This document shows positions 11,101-24,291 of a DNA stretch of 64,000 nt, piece by piece. Position 1 is the first letter of the stretch. Each line of letters begins with the position of its first letter. Under the pieces are notes generated by a model that worked only from the letters and a program-made list of their open reading frames with translations, was not told the DNA's origin and made no database searches. Made by a program: the position numbers and the translations under genes. Origin of the DNA: Corythucha ciliata. Its lineage: Eukaryota; Arthropoda; Insecta; Hemiptera; Tingidae. The stretch is taken from positions 43,889,189 to 43,953,188 of the forward strand of contig CM075938.1 of assembly GCA_038030265.1 (NCBI GenBank). The letters are read 5' to 3'.

Positions 11101-11459
11101 CTATAGCTACCTTGTGTAGGTATAGGGATCGGACTCGGCAACGTTGCCATAGAAATCCCGCCACCGCCGGTCAATCCAAGCATATGTGGCATCCAAGAAT
11201 CTACCAATCATGTTCGAGAAAACTTGGATGCCAAACAAAAGGTGTCCGTACCCTTTGTGTGAGAGGGGGGGGGGTCGGGCGTTTTGTTTAACATTTTCGG
11301 ACTTGGGCTCAAGGGGAGGTACCATATGTACTGGAATTTTAGTCGTTCCGTTGATGGGGTAGCCTGCCTTATTATGGGTCACAGAAAATGGGGAAATTTC
11401 AATTTTTAAGGAGTGCCGGGTGATTTTCATGTCTGCCAGTAAATTAGGATGTTCCGGTT

Positions 11460-11720
11460 TGACTCTTTAATAAAAATACCGCGTTTTACGGCTCATTCAA
11501 ATTCCACATTTCACGAGTTTGGCTCTTAAAAAAAAAACAAATTACACGATTATGGCTCCTTCAAAAACCCTATTTCACGGATTTGGCTGTTTCAAACCGA
11601 ATTTCACGGAATTCGTCTCAAGAAAAGTCAAATTCACGGGTTTGCTTCTATACAAGAACCAAATTTTGCGGGTTTGACTCCTAAGAAAAAAAAACAATAT
11701 CGTGGTTTTGGCTCACTATT
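11460..11720. repeat. Family C degenerate array
   Basis: Units alternate an AAAAACCAAAT-like segment with TTTCACGGATTTGGCTC at about 31-bp spacing. There is no coding signal. Confidence 0.65.
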
Positions 11721-11869
11721 GCGATGAAACGAGGATGGATAGTGGTGAATGTTCGCAGAAGTGTTTGGAAATGACCCACTAGGAGTTTCATTTTAAACCT
11801 TCAAGCTCATTCGCCTACTTAAGCCCAGGTTGTACGCACGTTTCTTAAAACCAAATTGTGGTATTTGAA

Positions 11870-11957
11870 ACATGTTTGGAGGCAATAAAATGTAGTCATC
11901 GTAAATTTTATTGGTTGGTTCCATGCCAACTCTGCTCCAAACATGTTTCAAACACAT
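11870..11957. repeat. Inverted repeat around TTTGAAACATGTTTGGAG
   Basis: TTTGAAACATGTTTGGAG on the plus strand near 11873 recurs as its reverse complement CTCCAAACATGTTTCAAA near 11935. The arms are about 18-20 bp with roughly 45 bp between them. It is probably the core of a small foldback element whose limits are not resolved. Confidence 0.55.
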
Positions 11958-12638
11958 TGCTGGAAAAGACCAAATATTGCTTCAAAATTTGCATCGTGTG
12001 ATCCGCGGGTTTGGACCAAGGGCGCAGCATCTCGAATCACACTTTTTCCAGAATCGCGACTCATACTGACGGAGGATTGTTTGGTTGAACCGCACTTGGC
12101 CTTTATATTTTAAGAGGTATGGGTTTTCCATGCGTGTATTACAACGATCCTGGAAATAATGTGGTTCGACTGTAATCGCACTTCCCAGTAGAAAAGCTCC
12201 TCAACACGAGTGAAGAATAATACGAAGGGAGTCATTTCATAGATCATTTAACTGAGTTTTGTGCCATTCACAGCAAGAGTATTCTTCTAGTTGTTGAGAC
12301 TGTAAGAACCAGGGAGAGTGGATCCTCGAAACCTATCATTATTTTACGAAAAACCAACTTTAAAGGCCATAATTAATTACAACAAGAATTTTGTCTTGTA
12401 CTATTCCAGTCAGATCGCCTGAAAGATTAGTTTTAATGATAATTTCACGACATAAGCGTAGCGCAATGGCTTACAAAAAATGGAAAGGCAAAAGAAATTA
12501 CACAAAAAACCAATCAGAATTGAAAATGAAAGACTAGTAATTATCAAAACAAAAAAAAAATAATTACTAAATAAATATTCTACATTCTTAGAGCTTTTCC
12601 CAAAGTCACGGTGCTCGCTAAATAAATAGCGCAGTTTT

Positions 12639-12644
12639 TTTATT
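12639..12644 (-). promoter_or_regulatory. Poly(A) signal AATAAA for TOMM22
   Basis: A canonical AATAAA on the minus strand lies about 38 bp after the TOMM22 stop codon, a normal spacing for a short 3' UTR. Confidence 0.55.
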
Positions 12645-12682
12645 TTGATGAGGTCGAATGGGTTTAATAGATTTCGATATTT

Positions 12683-13475
12683 TTAATTGTACGGCATGCC
12701 ACCCGAAACTGCTGTGTTAGGCCCCAGAAGTACCTGAAAATTCGCGAATAGCATGGTAACATTCCCTTACCCCTTACCATGAGGCAGCTAAGGGCCGGGT
12801 CGACAATGTCCGAATAAGCCAGTTTAAACGATTTTGTGAACAAAACGCTAAATTCTGACTAGCGATTAAGCTCTTTAAGCTCAGCTTGGGGCTAAACGGA
12901 ACTTTAAACGCTTGTGGTCGACCCGGGCCTACATAAGTAGGGCAATTTCATTTCTACTGTACCTGTTTCTCGTGACTACGTTGGGCTTCTAAAATCTGAG
13001 CTCTCTCAACCTCGAATAAAAGAGGGGCGAATAAAATAACGGACGAAGAGCAGATTATCCAGACAGTCTTCCTTGAAAATGAGTACAAGTCTGAAAAGAA
13101 AAAGGAATATGGGCGTGAACTGCGGTCGGTAGGATTTAATTTGGAAACCCTTACTTTTGACACCAGTCTTAGTTCCCGAGAAGAGCGTGTACGTCACACC
13201 GCGGACCTTTTCGGGGAACATCTCGGTCAATCCCCAGAGCCTTTCTCCAAGTGTTTCATCCTCGACTTCCTAAAGAATTGAAACGGCGCGATGAAACAAC
13301 AACAAAAAACAACGCGGCCTTTCCCTCCATCCCCGCATAAAATAAAAATATTTACATCGTCCTCGCAGATCGCTGGGGGTGTCGCCGACGAGTTTCTTCT
13401 TTTCTCTGGCGTACAATCCTTGCTGCTGTCTTGCATTGATCCCATGCCACTGTCAGACTCTTCTGATCCTGCCAT
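12683..13475 (-). CDS. TOMM22: Mitochondrial import receptor subunit TOM22, complete
   Basis: TOM22 is the central receptor of the outer-membrane TOM complex. It takes preproteins from TOM20/TOM70 and holds the complex together. Four exons join in frame: 13475-13356, 13269-13155, 13090-12963 and 12733-12683, giving 137 residues against ~142 in mammals. The acidic N-terminus (EESDSG, CEDDEVEDE) faces the cytosol. It is followed by ETLGERLWGLTEMFPEKVR, the family signature. A single membrane segment (about residues 87-107, WIICSSSVILFAPLLFEVER) and the C-terminal VLLGPNTAVSGGMP facing the intermembrane space complete the topology. MAGSEESDSG was chosen as start; an in-frame Met 48 bp upstream is possible. 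The last intron carries a MITE. The gene is divergent from DEPDC5. Confidence 0.93.
12792..12929. mobile_element. MITE with GGGCCGGGTCGAC ends in TOMM22 intron 3
   Basis: The left end reads GGGCCGGGTCGAC and the reverse complement of the right end reads GGCCCGGGTCGACCACAAGC. Inner pairing continues weakly through GTTTAAAC-like sequence. It occupies most of the 229-bp intron between TOMM22 exons three and four and leaves both splice sites intact. Confidence 0.7.
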
Positions 13476-13947
13476 AAAGTTCTTTGTTAAATTAATGGAC
13501 CAACAATGTGGAGATACACTCAAAAGGGCTAAACGAAATGTGCCTTATCGTTTTTTCTTCTTTACAGAACTAAAAAGACCGAAAGATTACAGACACGCTC
13601 ACGCGTATACGCGTGAACCACCAGTGTTGCTTTCCCTAATTTGTCAAACCCCGGGGAGGCACTTTTTTTAAATTGAAGATTTCTTGATTTTAAAAACATC
13701 ATATCGAGAACCATGTGCAATTTTCATAGCCATATGTTGGTCTAAGAATGTTTTCTCCTCAGTTTTTACGTGAAAAAAGTAAAATTATAGGCGGGGGGTC
13801 CTTACCAGTTGCTGTGCGACGGTTATCAGATTTGAACGATTATTCTTGTGTGTGCTGTGTGTCAAAGGTGGATTTTATGTATGAATGGACATGTTTAGGA
13901 GCATTTCCTAGTTTTTAGATAATTTTCAGCTGTGATTAGTTGATGCT
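13476..13947. promoter_or_regulatory. Shared TOMM22/DEPDC5 upstream region
   Basis: Only 472 bp separate the two start codons, which point away from each other, so both promoters and 5' UTRs must lie here unless there are further 5' exons. I see no clear TATA box. A GC-rich patch with a short G-run occurs near 13791-13800. A bidirectional promoter is an inference from spacing alone. Confidence 0.5.
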
Positions 13948-16900
13948 ATGAAGCTTTGTAAACTCATTGTTCACACCAAAAGTTTCTGCGGTAAGTAAGG
14001 ACTATCTTGTTGTAAGGGAACTGGCGTCTGTCCAGTCGGTTTGTTGAAGTGAGGATGACATGAAGGGATCCATGTCGCCCCTAATGCATTTGCTCCAATT
14101 CGATGTCCAAATGGAGTACATTTGTGGTCACATCGTTAAAACAATCATTGTCAATGCCACAGGCCGAGGGCTCATCGGATTTTAGTGGTTAAACCGTCAA
14201 ATACGCATAGGGCCTGTATAGAGAATTTACCACCTTGTTTCGAGTTTAAAAAATAGTATATATCAAGCCGTTTTAAGATCCTTCAAACAGATTCTCAGCG
14301 TCAGATTAGTAGAATCGAAGCAACTTGCTCAAAGTTGACACAAACGCGTATAACCAGATATCATCCAAGGGGGACGAATCTGGCAATCCAGAGGTTAGGA
14401 CAGATGGAATGAGGGAAAAGGTTTCCACTACGCTTTTCGCTCGAACACAGGTACAGCTGGGGATGGTGGGAGCCTTTCCAAAAAACGTTGAGCTTGGTTG
14501 AACGGTCAATGTCTGAGACCAAAAATTCAACCATTGCCAACAATTCATTTGGTCCGGGGAAAAAAGCTATCCAATATGAAGTAAATACTCTGACGGCCAA
14601 ATTGCCACTCTCTAGCCGAACAAGTAGAATCTTGGGCTTGAACGTAGTTTCCGAGGAATGTATTAAATCATCAGTCGTGAAAATTGGCCTTTTCCTGTCT
14701 GAGTAGTCTTTGAGGTACATACTTAACAGGCCTGTACGTCCGTGCTGAGGTTAAGGTCTTGTAATTGAGTCGCATTGTAGCGTGGAAATAGAATGAATAG
14801 ACGGCGTACTCTTTGGAAGTTTTCCCTCCACGCATGATTGAACTCATGTTTTAGCGAGTGTGTTTAGTAAAAAAGTTAAAAGGTTATGGGCCCAAGACGC
14901 TTCCACTACCCCTCTCCCACCCTTCACCGGACGTGCCCTATTTTTTTAGAGCGTCTTTAGCCATTTTGAGGATTAAGGGAACAGGTCAAAATTGCCCCCC
15001 CCCCTCAACTGTTTAGCTACGTGAACAGTTTCAGTTTCGCCCTAATAGTTCTCACCAGCCCTGGTTAGCCGGGTCTCCTCTCTGACACAATTTTGTTAGG
15101 TAAGGTCGAGCCGTCTATTTCGAGGTCTATTTCGCGAATTTGAAAGTTTCGAGGATTTTTTGACCCCGAGCGCCCCGACGATTAGCCACAATTTCACAAC
15201 ATTTTTTAGGCAATTATCCGCGAAATTGTAAGTTTCCCCGTTTTCCAAGCAACTGTCTTTGTTGGCTTTAATTAAGCAAGTGCCACGGCTTAATTCAAGT
15301 GATATTGCAAACGTCTGAGGGCCTTTCACTTCTATGTTCCCATAGGAAAATGAAGTTTACTTATGTTGTTTAATGAGCCCGGACCTTGGGCTTGACGTCC
15401 CCGACTGCGGCATAGCCTCACGATTGACCGTAAATATTTCAACATTATGAATTGAGTTTGAATATTACTGGTCATAAATTGAGCGAAATTACAAGTTTTC
15501 TGGGTGAACATCCACGAAATTGCAAGTTTTGGGTCTTAATTTCGTGGAAATTGCAAGTTTCGGGCTAAATATCCGTGATATTGGAAGTTAGCTACTGGGT
15601 TTTGTGACCTCAGACGACCGGGTAGCCGGCTACGACGGACGGCGTGGCTTCCTCGTAGTCTGACAAGGCTCCCCCCCCCCTATCCTGACCAAATTGCTAT
15701 ATTTGGCTTCAACAGAGGCTGAAAACTTGTGATATTGCGAGTTCAACGTCTAATTTCCGTGAAGTTGTGAGTTTCGGCCCTTTTGGGCCGAAGTTGTGTG
15801 TTTTCGGTCAGAAATTTTTTTTTACAACCTACCCTCAAACTTTTTCTGTGTACGTTTTAACATGTCTAAATTCGATTTCTGCAATGTCCGTCCGCCGTAC
15901 GCCATACGGGCCATATCTTGCCCTAGGATTGCTCGAAAAAATTCGTTCTTTCGCACATATATACTCCATTTAGGATCTAGTTGGTCCTAACATCTGATCA
16001 GTTTGATCAAATAACTCCCTGGTGTTGTATGCGCCAAAAGCGGGTCCAAAATGGGGGTTTTCAAAGGTTATGAGATCATAGGGGTGTGGGGTGTCGATTT
16101 TCATGTAATTTCAAGTCGGATTTGACTATTCATGGATAATAAACCCATGTGAAAAATTTGCAGCGTTTTTTCTTCCATGTTGGCATGTTCACTTATATGG
16201 AAAGGAAAAATGGTGTCTTTTTGGTGGGTGCGGACCCTGGGCTTGCCGGCCCCGAATGCTCTCAGGCGCGGATCCAGGGCGTCCCTCCCCCCTTGGACCA
16301 AAAAAACATAGTGGGGTATTAAGCTATGTTTCCACTTGTGCGCTTTCGTGTTTCCTTTCAATTCAACACGCCTTTTCAACTTGCGTTTTAACTTTCAACA
16401 ACGCATGCGTCTAAGTTATGCACGCAATTTCTGATATCCTTCCAGCTTTTTGAGGCATGCAATAGCGCAGTCCTCACGTTCAACACACCGTGACGCAATG
16501 ACGCATGCCTCTGACGCACGCGAAAAAGCCCAAGTGGAGACATAGCTTTATTACAATGTTCATTCCACTTCAGCTTTCGAATAAGCCCAGGGGTTATTAG
16601 AAGGTGGTATTGTTTCAAAATGATGTGATTCGAGCCGGAAGCGGTTTATGAGTCCCTCAAACAGTTCGATTGACAAATTGAAGCCGGCCAAGGCCAAAAC
16701 GCCCCCAACAGGGCTGTCAGTGGCTATAAAAGTGGCAGAAAATGGAACCGTTATGCCTTGTCACTGGTTTTGGTCGATATTCACGACTCTCAACTTCCAG
16801 AATAACCTTTTAAGATTCGTGTGCGCTATTATTAGGGAACCTTTCTGTTGACCCGTGGTCAAAATGTACAAAAAAATCCGCAGCTTTCGTTGCAACATCC

Positions 16901-19900
16901 TGACGAAAATTGAGAAAAATATCAATAATAATGCGCTGTTCCTTGGGGACGGTCCGTGACCCAAAATTCCACCAATTCACGGCTAAAATGGAGGAAAAAG
17001 GCCTACTCGCGGATAAAATAGATAAATAGAGCTCATATTCGCATATGAATTTGAGAAAACACGCACATTCGTGATGATTCGCGATCCCACGTCCAGGCCA
17101 AAATTAAGAAAATACGCTAATTCGCTGTTTATGGAGACCTTCACGGCTAAAAATGAGAAAAGGGGCTCGTTCGCGGTAGAACTGAGAGGTAGCAATCTGC
17201 GGAAAACATTGAGGAAAAACGCGAATTCATGGTTAAAATTGAGAAAAAGCGCTCTTTTACGGGAAGAATCGAGGAAGCGTACCAAGTCCTCGTATCGCGA
17301 TGCAAAATCCTATCCAAAAAAGCTGTTAGAAAGAAGCTAATTCACGGTTTATGGAGACCCTTTCAAGGATAAATTTAGTAAAAGGGCACGATTGTTGCTG
17401 AAATTGAGAAAAAACATAGTGGAACTTCTTTGTGTGCCCCCCCCCCCCGTGCAAAAAAAAAGACTTGAAATAAATACTCGTGATCTTGCGAATTCGGATG
17501 CTTTCAGCGAAATTACTTGTTTCCTGTCTGAATATCCACGAAATTCAAAGTTTCAGGTCTTAATTTGAGCACAATTACAAGTTCAGGGCCTCCTTGTGCA
17601 AAATTGCAAGTTTTGGGGCCTTTTTTGAGGCGGCGGGTCCAACAGGCTAAGCCAGACAAAGCCTGGAGCCTAACGAATACCCAGGAAATTGGAAGTTCCA
17701 GGACCGAATATCCGTTGCAGTACGACTTTCGCGTCTTGATTGCTACGAAAATGCAAGTTTAGGGTCTTAATTTTTAATTGAAGCAAAATTGCAAGTTTTG
17801 AGGCCTTTTTTGTGGCAGGGAAACTCTGGCTAGTCAGCCTTATCAGTGCAGAGCCTGCCAAAATCCCATGAAATTGGAATTTTCCTGGCTGAATATCTGA
17901 GCGATTGACGTTTTGGGTCTTAATTTCAGCGAAATTGCCAATTGAGGGTCTGAATACTAGCAAAATTGCCAGTTTCGGGGGCCTATTTTGTGGCGGTTGG
18001 ACCCAGCCTAGCCGGTATCAAAGAGCGTCAAAAGCCTGACGAATACTCACGAAATTGGAAGTTTCCTGGCTTAATAACCGTGCGATTGCAAGTTTCGGGT
18101 CCTAATTTCGGAGAAATTACAAGTTTTGGGACCTTTTTTATTTGAGGCCGCGCCGACAGGCACTGGACCGGCCTGGTCGCCCCCGGGAGCATCCTAGGCT
18201 TGATGCAACCCATGACGCGCCCTCCACCACCCTTTTGTTTTTGAAAAAATTAAACCAGTGAAATCGTGTTTTCAAAGAGTGTAATCGCTCGTTTTCTGAG
18301 TAGCCAAACTCGTGAAATTATTCTCAAGATCCAAACAGTTGGCACTTTAAGCGAATTCTCCAGTTAGGTGGCAAAAACCTTGTACGGGGCAGGTTGCCCT
18401 AGAAAATTAATATTTTGTTTTGTTCGTTTATTACGGATTGCTATGAGTTCCAGACGCCCCCCTCAAATTCTTCACCCCGTGACAGAATAGCTAGTTTGGT
18501 CTTCCACCCTTGCCACCAACAGAAGCCCTTCTACACTTCTGCCCCAGGCAACCACAATCCGACCATGACTTTTACATGTGCGTGTCTTTATTTGAGTTAT
18601 TTGGCTAAATTCGTATTTTCTAAACCCCTTTCAGCTGAAGATTTATTACTTAATCAGAAGGACTTCCCTGACTTGAAGATCGGAAATGTCGTCGAGATAT
18701 ACCACCCCGAAGATGAATTCAGTCGCCTTCTTCTTCAGGTTAATTTGTTCAAGGAAGATATGCAAGCCAAAGGTCTTAGTGATATTACCCCCTCCCCCCA
18801 ATCCATTTAGTTAGTTACATTCATTTTTGCATTTCAGACACAATTAGCGTTGAACAAAGTATCGCGTCCACTTTTCAGTTGCGTACATACAATGACGTAC
18901 ACGTCAACGTTGTTAGTCCTGAAGCTGTTGCTTTGGACTCGGTCGAAATCATATTCAAAGATCAGTACATGGGTAGAAGCGAGATGTGGAGACTGAAAAA
19001 TTCACTGGTTCGTTTTTCAAGCAGCAATTATTATTTTTCGTAGGTGTAAAATATCGTCTTTGCTTACAGGTGAATACTTGTGTGTACTTGAATAAAAAAA
19101 TAGAATTTTGTAGCGGCAGCGTGCGTTGTCAAGTTCACGAAATGTGGGCAATGGGTGATCGAGTTGCCTGTGGAGTCATCGTTAGTTCCACTAAGGTATT
19201 TTGTTTACGCACAATGCACTGACAATCTAGCCTTTTTACTCTTCCCTGTTTGAAAATTTAGATCGTATTTCGTTCCCTTACTAGTATGGTGTACCTTTTT
19301 CTTCAAATGAGTTCAGAAATGTGGGATTTTGATATACACGGGGATCTGTACTTTGAGAAAGCAGTAAATGGGTTTCTTGCAGATCTTTTCCAGAAGTGGA
19401 AGGTGAGTTAACGCTCTACGGAGTGTCTATTTGCCAAATATTGGACAATTCACGAAGTTTGGATTTTTACTATAGAATCAGGGGAGTAATCACGAAGTTA
19501 CTATAGTTCTCTTTTCTCGTACTTTCTACAAAGCGAGTTCTGTGGAAGAGTTCCCTCACTACATGAGGGAATGTTTGCAGCAGGACTACAAGGGAAGATT
19601 TTACGAAGATTTTTACAGGTGTGCATATTTTGATATTGAAATTTAGCTCAGAGGAGTTCAGTACATCAATTTTGTCAGAGTTGCTGTTCAAAATGAAAAA
19701 TACGATGACTGGTCTAATACGTTGGTCGAACTGCGGCGCCTATTTTCATCCTATCGCGAATCCGTACTTGAGTACAATAACAGGCCAGCTATCAAAGTTC
19801 CTACTGCAGTCAATTCCACAGCGTCACAAGGAAATTTTTTGGAAGTTTTAAACATGTCTTTAAATGGTACAAAAGTATATAATTCACGGTGAATTAATCT

Positions 19901-22900
19901 GCCTGAATTAATTGCTTTCTTCAAGTTTTTGAAAAACACTACTTGGATCGAAGTTTCGATCGAACTGGCCAGTTGTCCGTTGTGATCACACCCGGCGTTG
20001 GTGTTTTTGAAGTTGACCGTGAGTTAACGAACGTCACTAAACAAAGGGTAATAGACAACGGTGTCGGAAGTGATTTAGTCTGCTTGGGCGAGCAGCCCCT
20101 ACATGCCGTCCCTTTATTCAAGGTATATGTTACTGGTATCGAAAACGCAAGATTCGTGGTAACCTGTTCTTATAGTTTCACAATAAAGATTCTACGTTAA
20201 CTGGAGAGGATTACAGCATGCCGCATTGGATCAATCTCAGGTGAAAAAGTTACTTTTATAATTTTTAATTTAAGGTAGTTGGTTTAGTTTAGTACCTTTT
20301 TTAAAAAAAATATTTCACTCGCCTTTGCTCATTTATTTGTTTCTGCAGTTTTTATTCTTCAGATAAAAGAGTCACATATTCCAATTTCATTCCACGAATT
20401 AAACTTCCGCCTAAAAAATCACAAACATCCAGCCAACTATCAGTCGGTCCAATTCGTAGCAGGACACCAGAGGATCGTTTAGGTAATTCAGCGTTGGATT
20501 ACGACGAATACGACGCTCAAGTTTTCAACGTACCTGTCGTTCAAAGTCAAACTAACAAGTAAATAAAAAGCAATGCACTCGTTGATCTTTTGGGGGGGGG
20601 GGCTGAGTACAAGCAGCACACAATTTTTAGGGGCTCGAGAGTTCCCAAAAAGACAAGCGTCGCCGGCCTTGAACACATGAGTAACAAAGTGATCCGGCGA
20701 AAAATGTCCGATCCTGATATTCACCATCACTGTGATTTCACCTTGGCAGACAGGTCACTGGCTTCAAGGACTCCAGCGATTACAATCCCGCCTAGAAGTG
20801 GAAATGATTCGAATTTTGTTTCTCCCTTATACCGCGATTGTACGATGTTGATCTAGAGTGATGAGAGATGAGTTCTAATATGTGTATTTCACGATATTTT
20901 AGCGACGGTTGAAAAAATCAAAAATTCCGAATTCCATTCGCTTGCCAAAGGTGGAGGCGGTGAATCAACGGACTCACCTCCAAGCAATAGAATCGGAAGT
21001 ATCGGGTCCCCCAATCCGATATTTTTGTTCCACCAACAACCTAACCCGCATCGACCGGGTCGGGCTCTCATCAACCCGTTCGATCCGTCGCACATCACTA
21101 TCAAACTTACGTCAAATCGACGTCGATGGACACATATATTTCCTCGCGGCCCAACTGGAAATCTTATTCAGCAACATCATTACAAGGTCGGGCCTCGAGG
21201 GTTGACGAAAAAAGGCCCTCTCGTTGACTCCAGCGTGCAACCTAATGATTCTGGTATCTTGGTTCATCGATGTTTATTGTGGTGGTGTAAATAATATAGA
21301 ACTATATTTCTCCTCGTCCAGATAAAAAGAAGCCGAGGGTGAGTATGCATTCAATCACTGGACATAATAGTCGTCGGAGGAGTACCCTGCTATGGGGTGC
21401 AACTGGTGAACAAGAGTGGACGTCAGCTCTTACCACAGGTAAGACTAACTACCTCTAATAGCATCCCTTGTCACCTTACCTCTAAGCGTGTCAATCCATT
21501 TGTGCCGCCCATTCATTAATCTATTTATTATTTCTGTGATGTGTTTTTCATGCCTTGGTCAACATGTGCAGCGTCCAGAGTAATCATAGGTTTGAAAAAA
21601 TTCATTTTATTAATAAGCGTAGATAGAGATGTGGTGGAGGATATAGCCTGCTTCTCACTGATGTAGATAGACAGCACGTATCACCGTTAAAACCCCCAGC
21701 TATTTTGTTGACTATCTTGTAAGGACCTCAATCAAGGGAATTCGAAGGGGACATATTATTTCTCTTATCCTCGTCGTAGAGCCCCACCCAGGAAGCGAAA
21801 CAAAATTGACTTTACTTTAGTTAAATTGACAATAATTAGACAGTGGCAGCCATTTGAACATGGGGTGTTCAAAATGGCTGCCGCTGTCTCGCACTCACGT
21901 CCTACCGATTTGTCCCTTGAGTAGCAGTGGTCTTAACGAAGCTGTGCATCGCGCTGCTCTCGAGGTTCGAGGATGGCGACGTATTGGAACAAATGTTGCC
22001 GCTTTTCGGCCGGAGCCGCATTTCAGTGGCCAAAGGATCAGTTTTATTATGAATAAAACTGCTGGGGGGGGGGGGGAATTAGGTGCTGAATCCCGAGCAG
22101 TTGCAGTTGTCACTAATTGCCTATTCGATATTGGGGAAAAAACGTCATTTCTCTTGGACGTTTTAAGAATTCCTGGGAGGTTATTGTGCTAATTTTTTAT
22201 CAAACAAGCGCGGGAAATGTAAGATATTCGAATAGAATTGCATTTGGGATCTCAACGGCGTCATCTTGGTGTGAATTTTTTTTATGTTTAGGATCGGAAA
22301 AAAGATTCTGGGACAAAAAATCTCTTCGTGGCCATACCCAGGGTTGCCAGATCCGGCTTTGTAAAAAACTGTAGGACGATTACTAAAACAAAACTGCGGG
22401 TTAAGAAGAAAACCTGTATTTTCGTTTCTCAGTTGAAATTTTGAAACTCAGTCAAAATCGATGAGTTTTGTGCTCTATTTCAACATCCCTCAACCCCCCC
22501 CCCCCAAACCAAACGGGTCTGAAGCTGAATCCGACTCTGACGCTCTAGACAGAAGGGTGGACTGCCTTTTGCAGTTCACTGAGCCCTCGAACATCATTCG
22601 CGTCAATGAACGCGTAGGATAATGACAGTTGGAAGGGGGGGGGGGGTCACTGGTTTCATCAACCTTAGGGCGCTGATCGGTCACTCGAAAAAAGGCCCCA
22701 AAACTTCCTGTTTCGTCGAAATGAAAGCCCCAAAACTTGCATTTTCATTGAAATTGAGACCCGAATCCCAGAAATTAAGGACCAAATCTTTGTAATCTCG
22801 CACAAATTAAGACCCGAAACTTCCTTTTTCATTAGTAAAGCTCCAAGACTTGAATTTCCAATAAAATTTAGACCAGAAACTTCCAATTTTCTTGTTATTC

Positions 22901-24250
22901 GTCAGGCTCTAGGCTCTGTTGGGGTCGGCTAGCCTGTTGGATCTGCTGCCTTGAAAATGGCCCCAAAACTTTTAGTTTTACTTACTGCTTGAACTCGCAT
23001 TTTAACTGCAATTGATACCGGAGTCCCGAAACTTTCAATATCGTGGACATCCAGCTAGGTAACTTGAAATGGTGCTCAAATTAATACCCAAATATAGGAA
23101 TTCACAAATATTCATATCTAAATGTTGTAATTACACGGTTATTCGTCAGGGTGCAGCCGGGGCCGGCTAGACCAGACTCGCCAAACTTCCCAAATATAGG
23201 CCCTGAAACACGCAATTTCGCCGAAATTAGGACCTGAAACTTACAATTTCGCGAAAATTATGCCTGGAAACATCCAATTTCACGGGTATTTGCTTACCGA
23301 ATGTTGCGATTTTGTTTAATGTACGGCGTGTGGGCCTTGTTAGCCTACGACGCGGTCAGTCGTGGCCGGCTAGGCCGGAGTTTGAGCCCTCAAAAAACAA
23401 TTGCAAGCTTGAAATTTCACGGATATTCAAGTACCGAAACTTATTGCAATTTCTCTGAAATTAAGACCCAAAACTTGAATTTTAACAAGAATTAATACCT
23501 GAAGACTCGAAACTGTAACTTTCACGTATATTCAGTCAGGAAACTTCTCTGTTGTAGAAACTTGCTCTAATTAAGACCCGAACTTGTAAACTCATTCAAT
23601 TTAAATTGAAGCGGTGACCGGTTTGCCAAGAGTCCACACCCAAAAGGCCCTGAAACTCGCAGTTTCGCTGAAATTAGTAGTCGGTGGATAGTAAAAATTA
23701 GTGAGACTTGTAAAATCGTGAATATTCAGCCTGTAATATTTCAATTTTGCGGATATACCTTCAAAATGTTGCAATTATGCGGCTACATTCATCAAAAGAC
23801 TTTGGGAACTGTCGTTGCCGGCTAGCTGTGGGTTCCGCGGTGGTTATAAAAGATGCCCGACGCTCGGAATTTCGCGGAAATAAAGACCAGAAACTGGCAA
23901 TTTTGCGAGAAAAAATACCTGAAACTAGAAATACCACTGATAAAGCCCGAAACTGGCAATTCCACAGATTTTTAACTCAGAGTATTGTTATTTCTTGGCT
24001 TTAGCTCTGAATGACGTAATTGTGTGGCTGTTTCTCTCCATTTTTACCTTTTAATCCTTAGATAAAATTAAAAAGTTTTTCCTCAATTTTTGCTGTGAAT
24101 TAGCGCTTTTTCTCAATTTTTTTCGGTGAATTGCCGTTTTCTTAATTTTAACTGGTGAATGAGCGTTTTTTCTCAATTTTAGTCTCTAATGCGACTTTGC
24201 GTCATTTTTCCTGCGGAAAATCTGTAAATCTGTTTTTCGGGCGAAATTTC

Positions 24251-24291
<41 letters not shown>

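Noticed and set aside
18415..18634. Start of DEPDC5 within the open frame that runs into exon 2
   Set aside because: The exon at 13948-13990 encodes [13 protein letters not shown], matches the family N-terminus and joins exon 2 in phase; the upstream part of the open frame is intron.
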